From positions 1-25,289 of the forward strand of contig JBKGZD010000020.1 in NCBI GenBank assembly GCA_046545795.1: a stretch of DNA of 25,289 bases, in the 5' to 3' direction. Below are positions 8,402 to 16,900 of the stretch, piece by piece. The position numbers and the translations under genes are program-made. Position 1 is the stretch's first letter, and every line of letters begins with the position of its first letter. Under the pieces are notes generated by a model. The model worked only from the letters and a program-made list of their open reading frames with translations, had not been told where the DNA came from and searched no databases. The stretch is from JAGXLC01 sp046545795. GTDB taxonomy: Bacteria; Bacteroidota; Bacteroidia; Bacteroidales; UBA12077.

Positions 8402-9376
8402 TTATTGGTTTAGCTCATTTTTATTTACAATATTTGGAGGGTCATAACCTTTAAACCACGCATCAATATTGGATGCAGCTTCCTCTGCAATTGCCCTCCG
8501 TGTTTCATAATTTGCAGTTCCAATATGCGGACACAAGACAACATTATCCATTTCAAGTAATTCAGAACTTATTTCAGGTTCAAATTCAAAAACATCAAGG
8601 CCGGCACCTCCCAAATGACCATTTTGTAAATATTTTATCAGTTTTTTTTCGTTAATTACTGCCCCTCTGGCTGTGTTGATGATAAAAGTTCCCTTTTGCA
8701 TCTTTTTAAATTGTTCTTCACCAAGAAGATGTTTTGTATCTTTGGTAAGAGGTGTATGCAGGGAAATAATATCAGATTTTTCGATCAGCTCTTCAATTGG
8801 TTTATATTCAGCCTTGTATGTCTTCTCATCTGTATATCCCAGGGGGGTACGGGTATAATAAATCACTTTCATCCCGAATGCTGCAGCTTTAAGTGCCACA
8901 GATTTACCTATATTCCCCATTCCAATTATGCCTAATGTTTTATTTTCCAACGTATGCCCAAGGTTAGACATAACGTCCCATTCAATGGGTTCTTTATTCT
9001 TCAGCCTTGCATCTAATTCTGACACACGTCTGACCAAAGACAGCAAAAGAGCAAAGGTAAGTTCTGCAGTTGGTTCAATCACTGTTTTCGGTGTATTCGT
9101 TACTGGTATTCCTTTTGCTGAAGCCGCTTGAACATCAATGTTATTGTATCCGACGCCAAAATTGGCTATAATTTTCAGTTTTTTCGCACGCTCAATCAGC
9201 TCTTTATTGATTTCAAAGCCAAATACCGGAATCAGGGCATCATAATCAGGCAACATTTTTTCCAGCTCCTTGTAAGTGAAATGTTTTTTGTCGGGTGCTG
9301 TAATTTCAAAATCATTTTCAATCTTACGAAGCCCTTCCTTTGGTATTCTATGAGTCAATAATACTTTTCCTTTCAT
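8402..9376 (-). CDS. D-2-hydroxyacid dehydrogenase (glyoxylate/hydroxypyruvate reductase-like)
   Basis: A 324-residue NAD(P)-dependent D-isomer-specific 2-hydroxyacid dehydrogenase. The split substrate domain (about 1-98 and 290-324) flanks a Rossmann domain with GMGNIGKSVA at 152-161. The catalytic residues are Arg237 (NTARGAVI), Glu266 (DVFEFEPE) and His284 (CPHIGTA). FGVGYNNIDV (73-82) is the conserved substrate loop. Overall similarity is to glyoxylate/hydroxypyruvate reductases, but the substrate cannot be read with certainty; phosphoglycerate or other 2-ketoacids remain possible. There is no C-terminal ACT domain, so it is not the long serine-pathway SerA type. No signal peptide is present. 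The gene lies directly upstream of ispG on the same strand, with no metabolic link that I can defend. Confidence 0.9.
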   Translation of the reverse strand: MKGKVLLTHRIPKEGLRKIENDFEITAPDKKHFTYKELEKMLPDYDALIPVFGFEINKELIERAKKLKIIANFGVGYNNIDVQAASAKGIPVTNTPKTVIEPTAELTFALLLSLVRRVSELDARLKNKEPIEWDVMSNLGHTLENKTLGIIGMGNIGKSVALKAAAFGMKVIYYTRTPLGYTDEKTYKAEYKPIEELIEKSDIISLHTPLTKDTKHLLGEEQFKKMQKGTFIINTARGAVINEKKLIKYLQNGHLGGAGLDVFEFEPEISSELLEMDNVVLCPHIGTANYETRRAIAEEAASNIDAWFKGYDPPNIVNKNELNQ

Positions 9377-9707
9377 AAGTTTATTTTTAATTTTTCATAG
9401 GTCATATGAAGCTTGTCATTATTAAATAAACATTTCCTTTTGTGATAATCATATTTATTTTATCATAGACGTTTATATTTTAATTTACATTTTGCTTTAC
9501 AACCTATTTTTAGTGCTAATTTAATCAGATTAATATTACTAAACAAATAGGATTATTGTCTTGCTTCTAAAATTAAAGATATTAAACGAATGTTAGTTTT
9601 TATTTTTTTGGCGTTAAAAATTGAACAAAAGATTTTTTCATGTTAGTCCTTAAGATTTTAAATATCAACATTATTTCATAATTTTGAATGGATAAAAACT
9701 GGAAAAT
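9377..9707. other. Divergent intergenic region, no gene
   Basis: This is a very AT-rich 331-base spacer between the dehydrogenase (-) and the gldA-like gene (+). I see a promoter candidate for the plus-strand gene (9656-9686) and a weak inverted repeat TGATAA/TTATCA (9443-9448 and 9460-9465). No exact TAnnTTTG was found for the minus strand. No coding potential or known RNA was recognised. Confidence 0.6.
9656..9686 (+). promoter_or_regulatory. Candidate promoter of the gldA-like gene
   Basis: TAATTTTG at 9679-9686 is an exact TAnnTTTG -7 element. TTTT at 9656-9659, 19 bases upstream, is a poor -33. Transcription would start near 9693, leaving a short leader of about 15 bases. The match could be chance in such AT-rich DNA. 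Confidence 0.38.
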
Positions 9708-10616
9708 ATGTCTATTAAAGTTCAGGAGTTAACAAAACATTATGGTGCCCAGAAAGCATTGGACAAGGTAAACTTTGAAATTCACCCGGGTGAAATTGTA
9801 GGTTTTGTAGGGCCAAACGGGGCCGGCAAGACCACAGCAATGAAGATTCTGACGGGCTACATTCTCCCTACCTCAGGGGATGCATGGGTTTTAGGGAAGA
9901 ATGTTATTGATTACAGCTTTGAGATCAGGAACAAAATCGGATACCTTCCTGAGCATAATCCGTTGTATCCACAAATGTTTACTAAAGAATACCTTGAATA
10001 TGTTGCAGGCTTATATAAGATTAGAAACAAAAAGCAGAAAATTTCTGAAATTATTCACACCACAGGATTAGAGAGTGAGCAGAAAAAGCAGATTGGTGCT
10101 TTATCAAAAGGTTACCGCCAGCGGGTAGGTTTGGCGCAAGCTATCATACATGATCCAGAGGTGCTTATTCTTGATGAACCCACATCCGGGCTCGACCCTA
10201 ACCAGATTAAAGAGATAAGGAACCTGATTTCAGAACTTGGCCGCGAAAAAACAGTGATGTTGTCAACACACCTGATGCAGGAAGTCGAAGCTATTTGCGA
10301 CCGGATTCTTATTATACACAAAGGACAAATAGTAGCTGATGATGAAGTTGGCAAAGTATATTCCAGGTTAAATGAAAATAAACAAACCATTCATGTAGAA
10401 TTTGATAAGCCGGTGCCAGTAGAAAAGTTAAAAGAAATTGAAGGATTAAATCAGCTTAAAAAAATCAACAATCATAACTGGCTTTTAGAAAGTATCTCAG
10501 ACCAGGACATACGCCAAAACATTTTCCAGTTTGCAGTAAAAAATGACTTGGCCGTTTTGTCAATGCAGAAGAAAGGTAAAAGCCTTGAAGAAGTCTTTCA
10601 TGAATTGACCAGGTAG
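9708..10616 (+). CDS. gldA: GldA-like ABC transporter ATP-binding protein
   Basis: A 302-residue ABC ATPase of the ABC-2/GldA type. Walker A is GPNGAGKT (35-42), the signature is LSKGY (132-136), and Walker B is VLILDE (152-157). These are followed by TSGLDPNQ and the switch histidine His188 (STHLMQEVEAICDR). The Q-loop glutamine is replaced within GYLPEHNPLYP (78-88), as is usual for GldA-type proteins. A C-terminal regulatory tail of about 80 residues follows. The sequence resembles GldA of Flavobacterium, the ATPase that works with the GldF and GldG permeases in gliding. No permease gene is adjacent: the next gene is yifB on the opposite strand. It may serve a permease encoded elsewhere, and gliding cannot be concluded. 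The gene symbol is by similarity. Confidence 0.85.
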   Translation: MSIKVQELTKHYGAQKALDKVNFEIHPGEIVGFVGPNGAGKTTAMKILTGYILPTSGDAWVLGKNVIDYSFEIRNKIGYLPEHNPLYPQMFTKEYLEYVAGLYKIRNKKQKISEIIHTTGLESEQKKQIGALSKGYRQRVGLAQAIIHDPEVLILDEPTSGLDPNQIKEIRNLISELGREKTVMLSTHLMQEVEAICDRILIIHKGQIVADDEVGKVYSRLNENKQTIHVEFDKPVPVEKLKEIEGLNQLKKINNHNWLLESISDQDIRQNIFQFAVKNDLAVLSMQKKGKSLEEVFHELTR

Positions 10617-10683
10617 GTAAAAAATGACACACCGGGTTTACCTGTTCGAACAATTTTATACATTGCGAAAGCATTAACTTCAA

Positions 10684-12222
10684 TTAGTTGCCCCAGTTTT
10701 CGCGGTCTAAGCTACGATACTGAATAGCTTCCGCAAGATGGTGAGCCTGAATACTTTCACTGCTCTCAAGGTCTGCAATGGTTCTGGAAACCTTAAGAAT
10801 TCTGTCATACGCTCTTGCTGATAGTCCAAGGTTTTCCATTGCTTTCTTTATCAGATTTTTGCCTGCCATATCAATTTGACAATACTCGCGTATCATACGG
10901 CTACTCATTTGAGAATTTGAATATATAGCCTCATAATCTTTGTACCTGTTGCCCTGTAGTTCTCTCGCTTTCATAACCCTTTGCCGGATGGTTGCACTGC
11001 TTTCAGATGGTTTGGTATCGGATAGTTCATCATAAGAAACCGGGACAACCTCGATGTGTATATCTATTCGGTCTAGTAAAGGGCCGGAAATTTTGTTCAT
11101 ATATCGCTGGATATTTCCGGGGGAACATACACAATCTTTATCCGGATGGTTATAATATCCACATGGACATGGATTCATTGAAGACACAAGCATAAAATTT
11201 GCCGGATACTCAACCGTAAATTTAGCCCTGGAAATCGTAATCACTCTGTCCTCAAGAGGCTGGCGCATTACCTCCAGTACAGTCCGTGGAAATTCGGGAA
11301 GCTCATCAAGGAATAGCACCCCATTATGAGCCAAAGAAATTTCGCCAGGCTGAGGGAATCCTCCCCCACCCACAAGCGCTACATCAGAGCTGGTATGATG
11401 GGGAGAACGGAAAGGTCTTTTTGTCATCAGGGATGTTTCCGCATCCGTTTTCCCCGCCACAGAGTGAATCTTAGTTGTTTCCAGTGCTTCATGCAGGTTA
11501 AGAGGTGGAGTTATTGTGGGTAATCTTTTAGCAAGCATGGTTTTCCCGGCTCCCGGAGGTCCAACCATTATCAGATTATGTCCCCCTGCTGCGGCTATTT
11601 CAAGAGCTCGTTTTACATTTTCCTGACCTTTAACATCGTTAAAATCAATTTCGTAATTATTAATATTGGCAAAAAATTCATCCCTTGTATTGACATAGGT
11701 TTTTTCCAGCTCCGTCTTTCCATTGAAAAAATCAATAACTTCAATAATATTCTCCACTCCATAAACGTCCAGGTCATCTACTACGGCAGCTTCGTTCGCA
11801 TTGGCCTTTGGCAGTATAATCCCTTTAAAACCTTCTTTTCTGGCTTGTATTGCGATTGGAAGTACTCCTTTAATCGGCTGGAGGCCTCCATCAAGAGACA
11901 ATTCTCCCATAATAAGGAAATTATCCAGGTCAGTTGCATTAATTTGCTGGTCTGCAGCCAGAATTCCAATAGCTAACGGTAGGTCATAAGAGGAGCCTTC
12001 TTTCCTTATATCCGCAGGGGCCATATTTATAACAATTTTCTTGCCCGGTATGTGATAGCCGTTAGTCCTCAGCGCAGAATCTATACGCTGTTGGCTTTCT
12101 TTAACGGCATTGTCAGGTAATCCTACCAGAAAAAAATTCACTCCTTGTGAGACATTAACTTCAATAGTTATAGTAGTGGCATTTATGCCCTGAACGGCAC
12201 TGCCAAATGTTTTTACAAGCAT
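10684..12222 (-). CDS. YifB/ComM family Mg-chelatase-like AAA+ ATPase
   Basis: A 512-residue protein with the three-part YifB/ComM build. The N-terminal Lon-protease-like S5 domain (1 to about 170) includes DIRKEGSSYDLPLAIG. The AAA+ ATPase core has Walker A GPPGAGKT at 221-228, Walker B VLFLDEL at 302-308, and PLLDRID at 381-387. The C-terminal Mg-chelatase lid (about 400-512) includes LGLSARAYDRILKVSRTIAD. A cysteine cluster in NPCPCGYYNHPDKDCVC (Cys352, 354, 364, 366) probably binds metal. ComM is a hexameric helicase that extends strand exchange during natural transformation, and proteins of this size are usually annotated YifB. Whether this organism is competent cannot be judged here. 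It lies 44 bases downstream of gmhA on the same strand, so an operon is likely. Confidence 0.95.
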   Translation of the reverse strand: MLVKTFGSAVQGINATTITIEVNVSQGVNFFLVGLPDNAVKESQQRIDSALRTNGYHIPGKKIVINMAPADIRKEGSSYDLPLAIGILAADQQINATDLDNFLIMGELSLDGGLQPIKGVLPIAIQARKEGFKGIILPKANANEAAVVDDLDVYGVENIIEVIDFFNGKTELEKTYVNTRDEFFANINNYEIDFNDVKGQENVKRALEIAAAGGHNLIMVGPPGAGKTMLAKRLPTITPPLNLHEALETTKIHSVAGKTDAETSLMTKRPFRSPHHTSSDVALVGGGGFPQPGEISLAHNGVLFLDELPEFPRTVLEVMRQPLEDRVITISRAKFTVEYPANFMLVSSMNPCPCGYYNHPDKDCVCSPGNIQRYMNKISGPLLDRIDIHIEVVPVSYDELSDTKPSESSATIRQRVMKARELQGNRYKDYEAIYSNSQMSSRMIREYCQIDMAGKNLIKKAMENLGLSARAYDRILKVSRTIADLESSESIQAHHLAEAIQYRSLDRENWGN

Positions 12223-12266
12223 GTTGTTTAAATGATTTTGTATTTTGAGGAGCTGAAAGTAAAAAA

Positions 12267-12845
12267 TTATTCTCTCAACTCCAAGTTCAACTCTATAAAA
12301 TGAATAAACGAATGAATGATTTTAATATGAATTTCCTGAGCCCTGTCTGCATATTCAGACCATGGTGCCCTGATTTCCACATCGCAAATATCTTTAAGTT
12401 TTCCGCCATCCTTCCCGGTAAGAGCAACAATTTTCATTGCTTTCTCTCTTGCAATTTCGCAGGCTTTAAGCACGTTAACTGAATTACCGCTTGTACTTAT
12501 TGCCAGCAGAACATCACCTTCTTTCCCAAATGCTTCAACATACCGGGAAAAAACATGATCATAGCCATAGTCGTTTGAGGTGCATGATATGTGTGTGGGG
12601 TCTGCAATTGCCATTGCAGGAACAGGTTTTCTGCTTTCCCGGAATCTACCGGTAAGTTCTTCAGCAAAATGCATGGCATCACTCATTGAACCACCGTTGC
12701 CGCATGCAATAAGCTTATTCCCATTTTGCACGGCAGCAGTCATAATGCTGCCGGCTATTTCAATGGCCCGCCAATTATTTTCATTAGCAATGAAATCATC
12801 TAAAATCGAACGAGCTTCCTTAAAATTCTTCTTAATTGCTTCCAT
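12267..12845 (-). CDS. gmhA: Phosphoheptose isomerase (sedoheptulose 7-phosphate isomerase)
   Basis: A 192-residue SIS-domain protein, the same length as E. coli GmhA. It catalyses sedoheptulose 7-phosphate to D-glycero-D-manno-heptose 7-phosphate, the first step of heptose synthesis for lipopolysaccharide core or other glycans. It shows ACGNGGSMSDAMHFAEELTG (47-66), phosphate-binding STSGNS (117-122), and ALTGKDGG (141-148). It also has ADRAQEIHIKIIH (166-178), which supplies Gln170 and His178 opposite His59 and Glu63 in the metal/active site. A SIS protein of the DiaA type is the main alternative, but conservation of the isomerase residues favours GmhA. No other heptose gene (hldE, gmhB) is in the window. 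It heads a probable gmhA-yifB operon. Confidence 0.92.
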   Translation of the reverse strand: MEAIKKNFKEARSILDDFIANENNWRAIEIAGSIMTAAVQNGNKLIACGNGGSMSDAMHFAEELTGRFRESRKPVPAMAIADPTHISCTSNDYGYDHVFSRYVEAFGKEGDVLLAISTSGNSVNVLKACEIAREKAMKIVALTGKDGGKLKDICDVEIRAPWSEYADRAQEIHIKIIHSFIHFIELNLELRE

Positions 12846-12950
12846 GTAATTAATTGTTAATCCACGATGCTAATTTAGAATAATTTTCCTGCATTTATAT
12901 AATTGACTTCCCATATTTGCAAAACCCTAATAACACTAAACTTTTTACCT

Positions 12951-12958
12951 CAAATATA
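12951..12958 (-). promoter_or_regulatory. Possible -7 element upstream of gmhA
   Basis: Read on the minus strand this is TATATTTG, an exact TAnnTTTG. No good TTTG lies at 19-21 bases upstream, so the call is weak. Transcription would start about 100 bases before the gmhA ATG. Confidence 0.28.
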
Positions 12959-12998
12959 GTCTCTTTATTCTATTATAATTCAGCAATTAAAAATAATA

Positions 12999-13030
12999 TT
13001 TGTATGTGGAAAAGTGTTTTATTATATTAG
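12999..13030 (+). promoter_or_regulatory. Candidate promoter of the AmmeMemoRadiSam B-A operon
   Basis: TTTG at 12999-13002 is followed after exactly 20 bases by TATATTAG (13023-13030), one base off TAnnTTTG. Both elements and the spacing fit the Bacteroidota housekeeping promoter. The start would be near 13037, giving a leader of about 90 bases before the ATG at 13129. Confidence 0.45.
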
Positions 13031-13128
13031 CGGATAGATGGTTAAAAGCAAAATGTTTATGTAAGGATAATTAATTGGTCAAACGATATAAATTAGAACA
13101 GACGTCATCAACCCTAAATTCTAAACCA

Positions 13129-14073
13129 ATGCGTACTGCTCTTATTGTGATTATGATCTGTTTGCTGTCTTTAGTTTCTGGCTTGGCCCAAGACAAACAA
13201 AACGATTCACTGCAAACAGAAAAAAACCGTAAGCCGGCAGTAGCCGGCCAGTTTTACCCCAAAAATCCTGAAGAGCTTGAACGCAGCCTGGAAAAGCTGT
13301 TTGAAAATGCTCCCGGCAAAACACAGGAAAAGACAGCTCAGGCCATCATCACTCCTCACGCGGGATACAGCTATTCAGGTACAGTTGCAGCCTCAGCTTT
13401 TAAGCAGGTAAACCCTGAAAAAAAATACGACAATATCTTTATTATAGCCACAAGTCACAGTACCAAGTTTAATGGAGCCTCTATTTATTCTGCCGGGAAT
13501 TATGAAACACCCCTGGGAACTGTACAAGTTAACCGGGAACTGGCAAAAGAGTTAATACATTCCCACAAAGTCTTTCAATTTAATGAACAAGCCCATAGCA
13601 AGGAACATAGTCTTGAAGTTCAACTCCCATTTATCCAATATTATTTCCAGTCTGAAACTAAAATTGTCCCCATTGTGGCAGGCACAGATGACCCCGCTAT
13701 TTGCGGGGAAATGGCCAATGCACTCAGACCATATTTTAATGACAACAATTTATTTATAATCAGTACAGATTTTTCCCATTTCCCTGCATACGAAGACGCA
13801 AAGAAAGTTGATGAAGCAACGGCAGATGCTATTGTTTCAAATTCTCCTAAACAATTAACGAAGATCATAGATGAAAATGCCGGCAAAAATATCCCAAACT
13901 TACAAACCAGTTTATGTGGGTGGCCGGGAGTACTTACTTTACTATACATGACTTCAGAACTGGATGATGTGGAAACAGAAAAAATATTATATAAAAACTC
14001 CGGAGACCAGGGAGGAACAAAAAATCGTGTAGTAGGATACTGGTCGATTGTTTTTTTCAGAAATCAAAATTGA
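13129..14073 (+). CDS. amrB: AmmeMemoRadiSam system protein B (MEMO1 family), with signal peptide
   Basis: A 314-residue MEMO1-family protein related to class III extradiol dioxygenases; human MEMO1 binds iron. I chose the ATG at 13129 because it opens a signal peptide (Arg2, then a hydrophobic run to SGLAQ, cleavage near residue 20). A TTG at 13075 would bury it. The metal-site residues known from MEMO1 are all present: His77 in TPHAGYSYSG, His110 in ATSHSTKFNG, Asp214 and His217 in STDFSHFP, and Cys263 in LCGWPGV. EHSLEVQLPF (159-168) is another family signature. The predicted location is the periplasm, by Sec export. The stop is only nine bases from the start of the AMMECR1-family gene, so the two are surely co-transcribed. 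The reaction is unknown. Confidence 0.92.
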   Translation: MRTALIVIMICLLSLVSGLAQDKQNDSLQTEKNRKPAVAGQFYPKNPEELERSLEKLFENAPGKTQEKTAQAIITPHAGYSYSGTVAASAFKQVNPEKKYDNIFIIATSHSTKFNGASIYSAGNYETPLGTVQVNRELAKELIHSHKVFQFNEQAHSKEHSLEVQLPFIQYYFQSETKIVPIVAGTDDPAICGEMANALRPYFNDNNLFIISTDFSHFPAYEDAKKVDEATADAIVSNSPKQLTKIIDENAGKNIPNLQTSLCGWPGVLTLLYMTSELDDVETEKILYKNSGDQGGTKNRVVGYWSIVFFRNQN

Positions 14074-14082
14074 ATAAAAAAT

Positions 14083-14649
14083 ATGAGTTTTCAACTTAAG
14101 CCAGAAGAAAAAAAGGAATTGTTAAAGATTGCCAGAGAAACCCTGGAGAGTTATATTAGAGAAGGTAAAAAACCTGAAATAGAAGAGAGCAGGTTAACAG
14201 AAATCTTAAAAGAAAAGACAGGCGCTTTTGTTACATTGAGTAAAAAAGGCAATTTGAGAGGCTGTATTGGTCATTTTGAAGCGAATAAGCCCTTATATCA
14301 AATCGTTCAGGAAATGGCTGTTGCCGCCTCAACACAGGATATTCGGTTTTCTCCTGTTGAAGAAGATGAACTGGATGAAATAGAGATTGAAATATCCGTG
14401 CTAACACCTATGGAAAAAGTTTCTTCAGCAGATGAAATTGAGTTAGGTAAACATGGTGTCTATATAAAAAATGGACCAAACGCCGGAACATTTTTACCCC
14501 AGGTAGCGGAAAGCACCGGTTGGTCAAAAGAAGAATTTCTCGGCCATCTGGCACGTGATAAAGCAGGATTATCATGGGAAGCATGGAAAAACAAAGACAC
14601 TGAGTTGTATACTTACGAGGCAATAGTTCTTGAAGAAAAACGTAATTGA
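14083..14649 (+). CDS. amrA: AmmeMemoRadiSam system protein A (AMMECR1 family)
   Basis: A 188-residue AMMECR1-domain protein. The invariant LRGCIGHFE sits at 58-66, with DIRFSPV (86-92) and GTFLPQVAE (135-143) as further family markers. The C-terminus contains WSKEEFLGHLARDKAGL, also typical. The conserved Cys61 within LRGCIG is the obvious candidate functional residue. There is no signal peptide or membrane segment, so it should stay in the cytoplasm, unlike its partner protein B. The function of this family is not established in bacteria or humans. The gene begins nine bases after protein B and 55 bases before the spermidine-synthase-like membrane protein gene on the same strand. Confidence 0.95.
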   Translation: MSFQLKPEEKKELLKIARETLESYIREGKKPEIEESRLTEILKEKTGAFVTLSKKGNLRGCIGHFEANKPLYQIVQEMAVAASTQDIRFSPVEEDELDEIEIEISVLTPMEKVSSADEIELGKHGVYIKNGPNAGTFLPQVAESTGWSKEEFLGHLARDKAGLSWEAWKNKDTELYTYEAIVLEEKRN

Positions 14650-14704
14650 GAGGAATTGCCTGCCAAATTTAATTTAAACAAAAAAGCAACAAAATTCCCC
14701 AATA

Positions 14705-16831
14705 ATGCGCAATGAGTACATAGTCTCAATCCTGCTGCTTGGTTTCATAACAATAGCTACCCAAATCATAATGCTTAGGGAGTTCTTAACTTTTTTCTAT
14801 GGCAATGAGCTCGTCATTGGAATGATACTTGCCATTTGGATGATTCTAAATGGTTTAGGCGCTTACTTGGGAAAATATTTTACCAGGAAAAGGGAAAGGG
14901 AAAACACTGCCCTGTTAATGCTTGGCATTCTGTCTATTCTGCCAATTATACTGGTGTTTTCAATGTATATACTCCGGGATATAGCATTCATCCCCGGATC
15001 TATGATTAATCTAAGTGAAATATTTCTCAGCTCATTTATAATCCTTTTGCCGTTCTGTGTTATCGCCGGATTGGTTTTTACTTTTCTTGGCCAGACAGTT
15101 TCTTCTCATACAGGGAATAACCTGATCGATAAAACATATTCCTGGGAATCAACAGGTAGTATTGTTGGTGGTGTTTTGTTTAACCTGATTTTAATATGGT
15201 TTCTGGAAACTTTTCATTCATTATTATTTCTTGCCCTGTTAAGTCTGGCGATATTGTTATTTACAACAATCCGTCTAAGAAAAATTAAAATAAGTGCAAT
15301 TGTATTAACCCTGCTAGCAGGGGTTTTAGTTTTAAGTTTCTACCCGGATTCCCATTTAACACCAGAAAATTTCTTGTATAAAGGAGAAGACATTCAGTAC
15401 TATAAATCGACGCCATATGGGAATATCGCTGTAACAAAGACAGGAGAACAGGTTAATTTTTACGAAAATAATGTTATGTTATTCTCTTCACATCAACCTG
15501 TTCTTAACGAGGAAACAGCCCATTTTGCAATGCTGCAGCACAGTAAACCAAAAAAAGTGCTTATGCTTTCCGCAGGTGTTCCGGGTTTGATTAAGGAAAT
15601 AATGAAATATGATGTGCAACAGATTGATTATGTAGAGATAAATCCATGGCTGATAAATATCTTAAAAGACTATTCAGGAGTATATGCTGAAGACAGGATA
15701 AGGGTGATTAATAAGGACGCTCGTGAATATATTGAAAACACAGATAAAAAATATGATGTAATCCTGATTGGTTTGCCGGAGCCCAATACTATTCAGCTTA
15801 ACCGATTCTATACAAAGGAGTTTTATGATGAACTGAGTGAAATTGCAAAAGAAAATGCAGTGATTAGTTTTAGCATTTCCGGCTCTTCTAACTATCTCAG
15901 CGAAGAAACTGCGAGGCTGTATTCGTCTCTGAAAAGAACGTTACACACCAACTTCCGGAATGTAATAATTATACCGGGAGAAAACAATTATTTCCTGGCC
16001 TCTAATGGTAATCTTCATTACAAAATTGGAAGCAAAGCCGATTCAATAGGTCTGGATAACCAATATGTGAATGGATATTATTTGCAGGATGACTTAATCG
16101 AACAACGTGGAAATGAAATCATCAAACTTTTAAATGAAGATATAGCAGTAAATAAAGATTTTAAACCGCTAACCTATTCCCTGAAATTAAGACAATGGAC
16201 AAGCCAGTTTCAGTTCAACTTTTGGTTGCCTTTAGTTATTGCAGGAATTGCAATACTATACTTTATCTTATCCCTTCACCCTGTGAATAAAGGCATGTTT
16301 TTGGCAGGGTTTACAGGTGCTTCCTTAGAAATTGTTCTGCTTGTGGCATTCCAGATTATGTTTGGGTCTGTTTTTCAAATGGTAGGAGTGATTGTAACGG
16401 TTTTTATGGCGGGATTAGCATTTGGTACCTATTACAGAAATATTTTCATAAAAAAAGTTTTAATCGCAAATTTTCACAAGCTCCAGTTCAGCCTGGGAAT
16501 TTATACAATATTAACACCTGCCTTACTTTTAGCCATAAACAGCCTTAATATGCCGTTATGGATAGCTCGTCTCATAATTATAATAATGATGTTTGTGGCA
16601 GCTAGTATGGTAGGGATGTTTTTTTCACTTTCCTCCCAACTGAAACTCCTAAAACCTGCAGTTATTGCATCTGAAATTTACAGCCTTGATTTACTTGGAG
16701 CAGCACTGGGTTCATACTTAGTTTCAATATACCTTATCCCTATGGTTGGCTTAATAAATGTATGCTTTTTAATAGGAGGTGTCGTAATTTTATTTGGATT
16801 TTTCAGTAAACTGCAGTTAAGTGAAGGATAA
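14705..16831 (+). CDS. Polytopic membrane protein with degenerate spermidine-synthase-like domain
   Basis: A 708-residue fusion. About six membrane helices (5-213) precede a soluble spermidine-synthase/methyltransferase-like domain (about 235-440), and about six more helices follow (505-700). The soluble part keeps the fold markers: YKSTPYGNIAV (233-243), KKVLMLSAGVPG (283-294), DYVEINPW (308-315) and FYTKEFYDEL (368-377). The glycine-rich GGGDGG loop of aminopropyltransferases is SAGVPG here. The catalytic D-x-x-D-P segment reads IGLPEPNT (355-362), so both key aspartates are changed. It is probably not an ordinary spermidine synthase. A membrane-linked SAM-, dcSAM- or nucleotide-binding protein is possible. 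It lies 55 bases after AMMECR1-family protein A and likely belongs to the same transcript. Overall class is secure; activity is unknown. Confidence 0.85.
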   Translation: MRNEYIVSILLLGFITIATQIIMLREFLTFFYGNELVIGMILAIWMILNGLGAYLGKYFTRKRERENTALLMLGILSILPIILVFSMYILRDIAFIPGSMINLSEIFLSSFIILLPFCVIAGLVFTFLGQTVSSHTGNNLIDKTYSWESTGSIVGGVLFNLILIWFLETFHSLLFLALLSLAILLFTTIRLRKIKISAIVLTLLAGVLVLSFYPDSHLTPENFLYKGEDIQYYKSTPYGNIAVTKTGEQVNFYENNVMLFSSHQPVLNEETAHFAMLQHSKPKKVLMLSAGVPGLIKEIMKYDVQQIDYVEINPWLINILKDYSGVYAEDRIRVINKDAREYIENTDKKYDVILIGLPEPNTIQLNRFYTKEFYDELSEIAKENAVISFSISGSSNYLSEETARLYSSLKRTLHTNFRNVIIIPGENNYFLASNGNLHYKIGSKADSIGLDNQYVNGYYLQDDLIEQRGNEIIKLLNEDIAVNKDFKPLTYSLKLRQWTSQFQFNFWLPLVIAGIAILYFILSLHPVNKGMFLAGFTGASLEIVLLVAFQIMFGSVFQMVGVIVTVFMAGLAFGTYYRNIFIKKVLIANFHKLQFSLGIYTILTPALLLAINSLNMPLWIARLIIIIMMFVAASMVGMFFSLSSQLKLLKPAVIASEIYSLDLLGAALGSYLVSIYLIPMVGLINVCFLIGGVVILFGFFSKLQLSEG

Positions 16832-16900
16832 TGCTTCTGATATAAAACATTATAAATCCTGAATACCCTCTTAGCGGGGAAATTCAATTTAACATATACA

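Noticed and set aside
10615..10643. Terminator between the gldA-like gene and yifB
   Set aside because: AGGTAAA/TTTACCT forms only a 7-bp AT-rich stem with a 15-base loop, overlaps the stop codon and lacks a U run.
11578..11976. 132-codon open frame antisense to yifB
   Set aside because: Fully inside the strongly conserved AAA+ gene and without any domain pattern.
13075..13128. TTG start giving an N-terminal extension of the MEMO-family protein
   Set aside because: It would place 18 residues before a clear signal peptide; the ATG at 13129 fits much better.
16832..16900. Terminator between the spermidine-synthase-like gene and amrS
   Set aside because: Only an interrupted GAAT/ATTC plus CCC/GGG hairpin is present, too weak to call.
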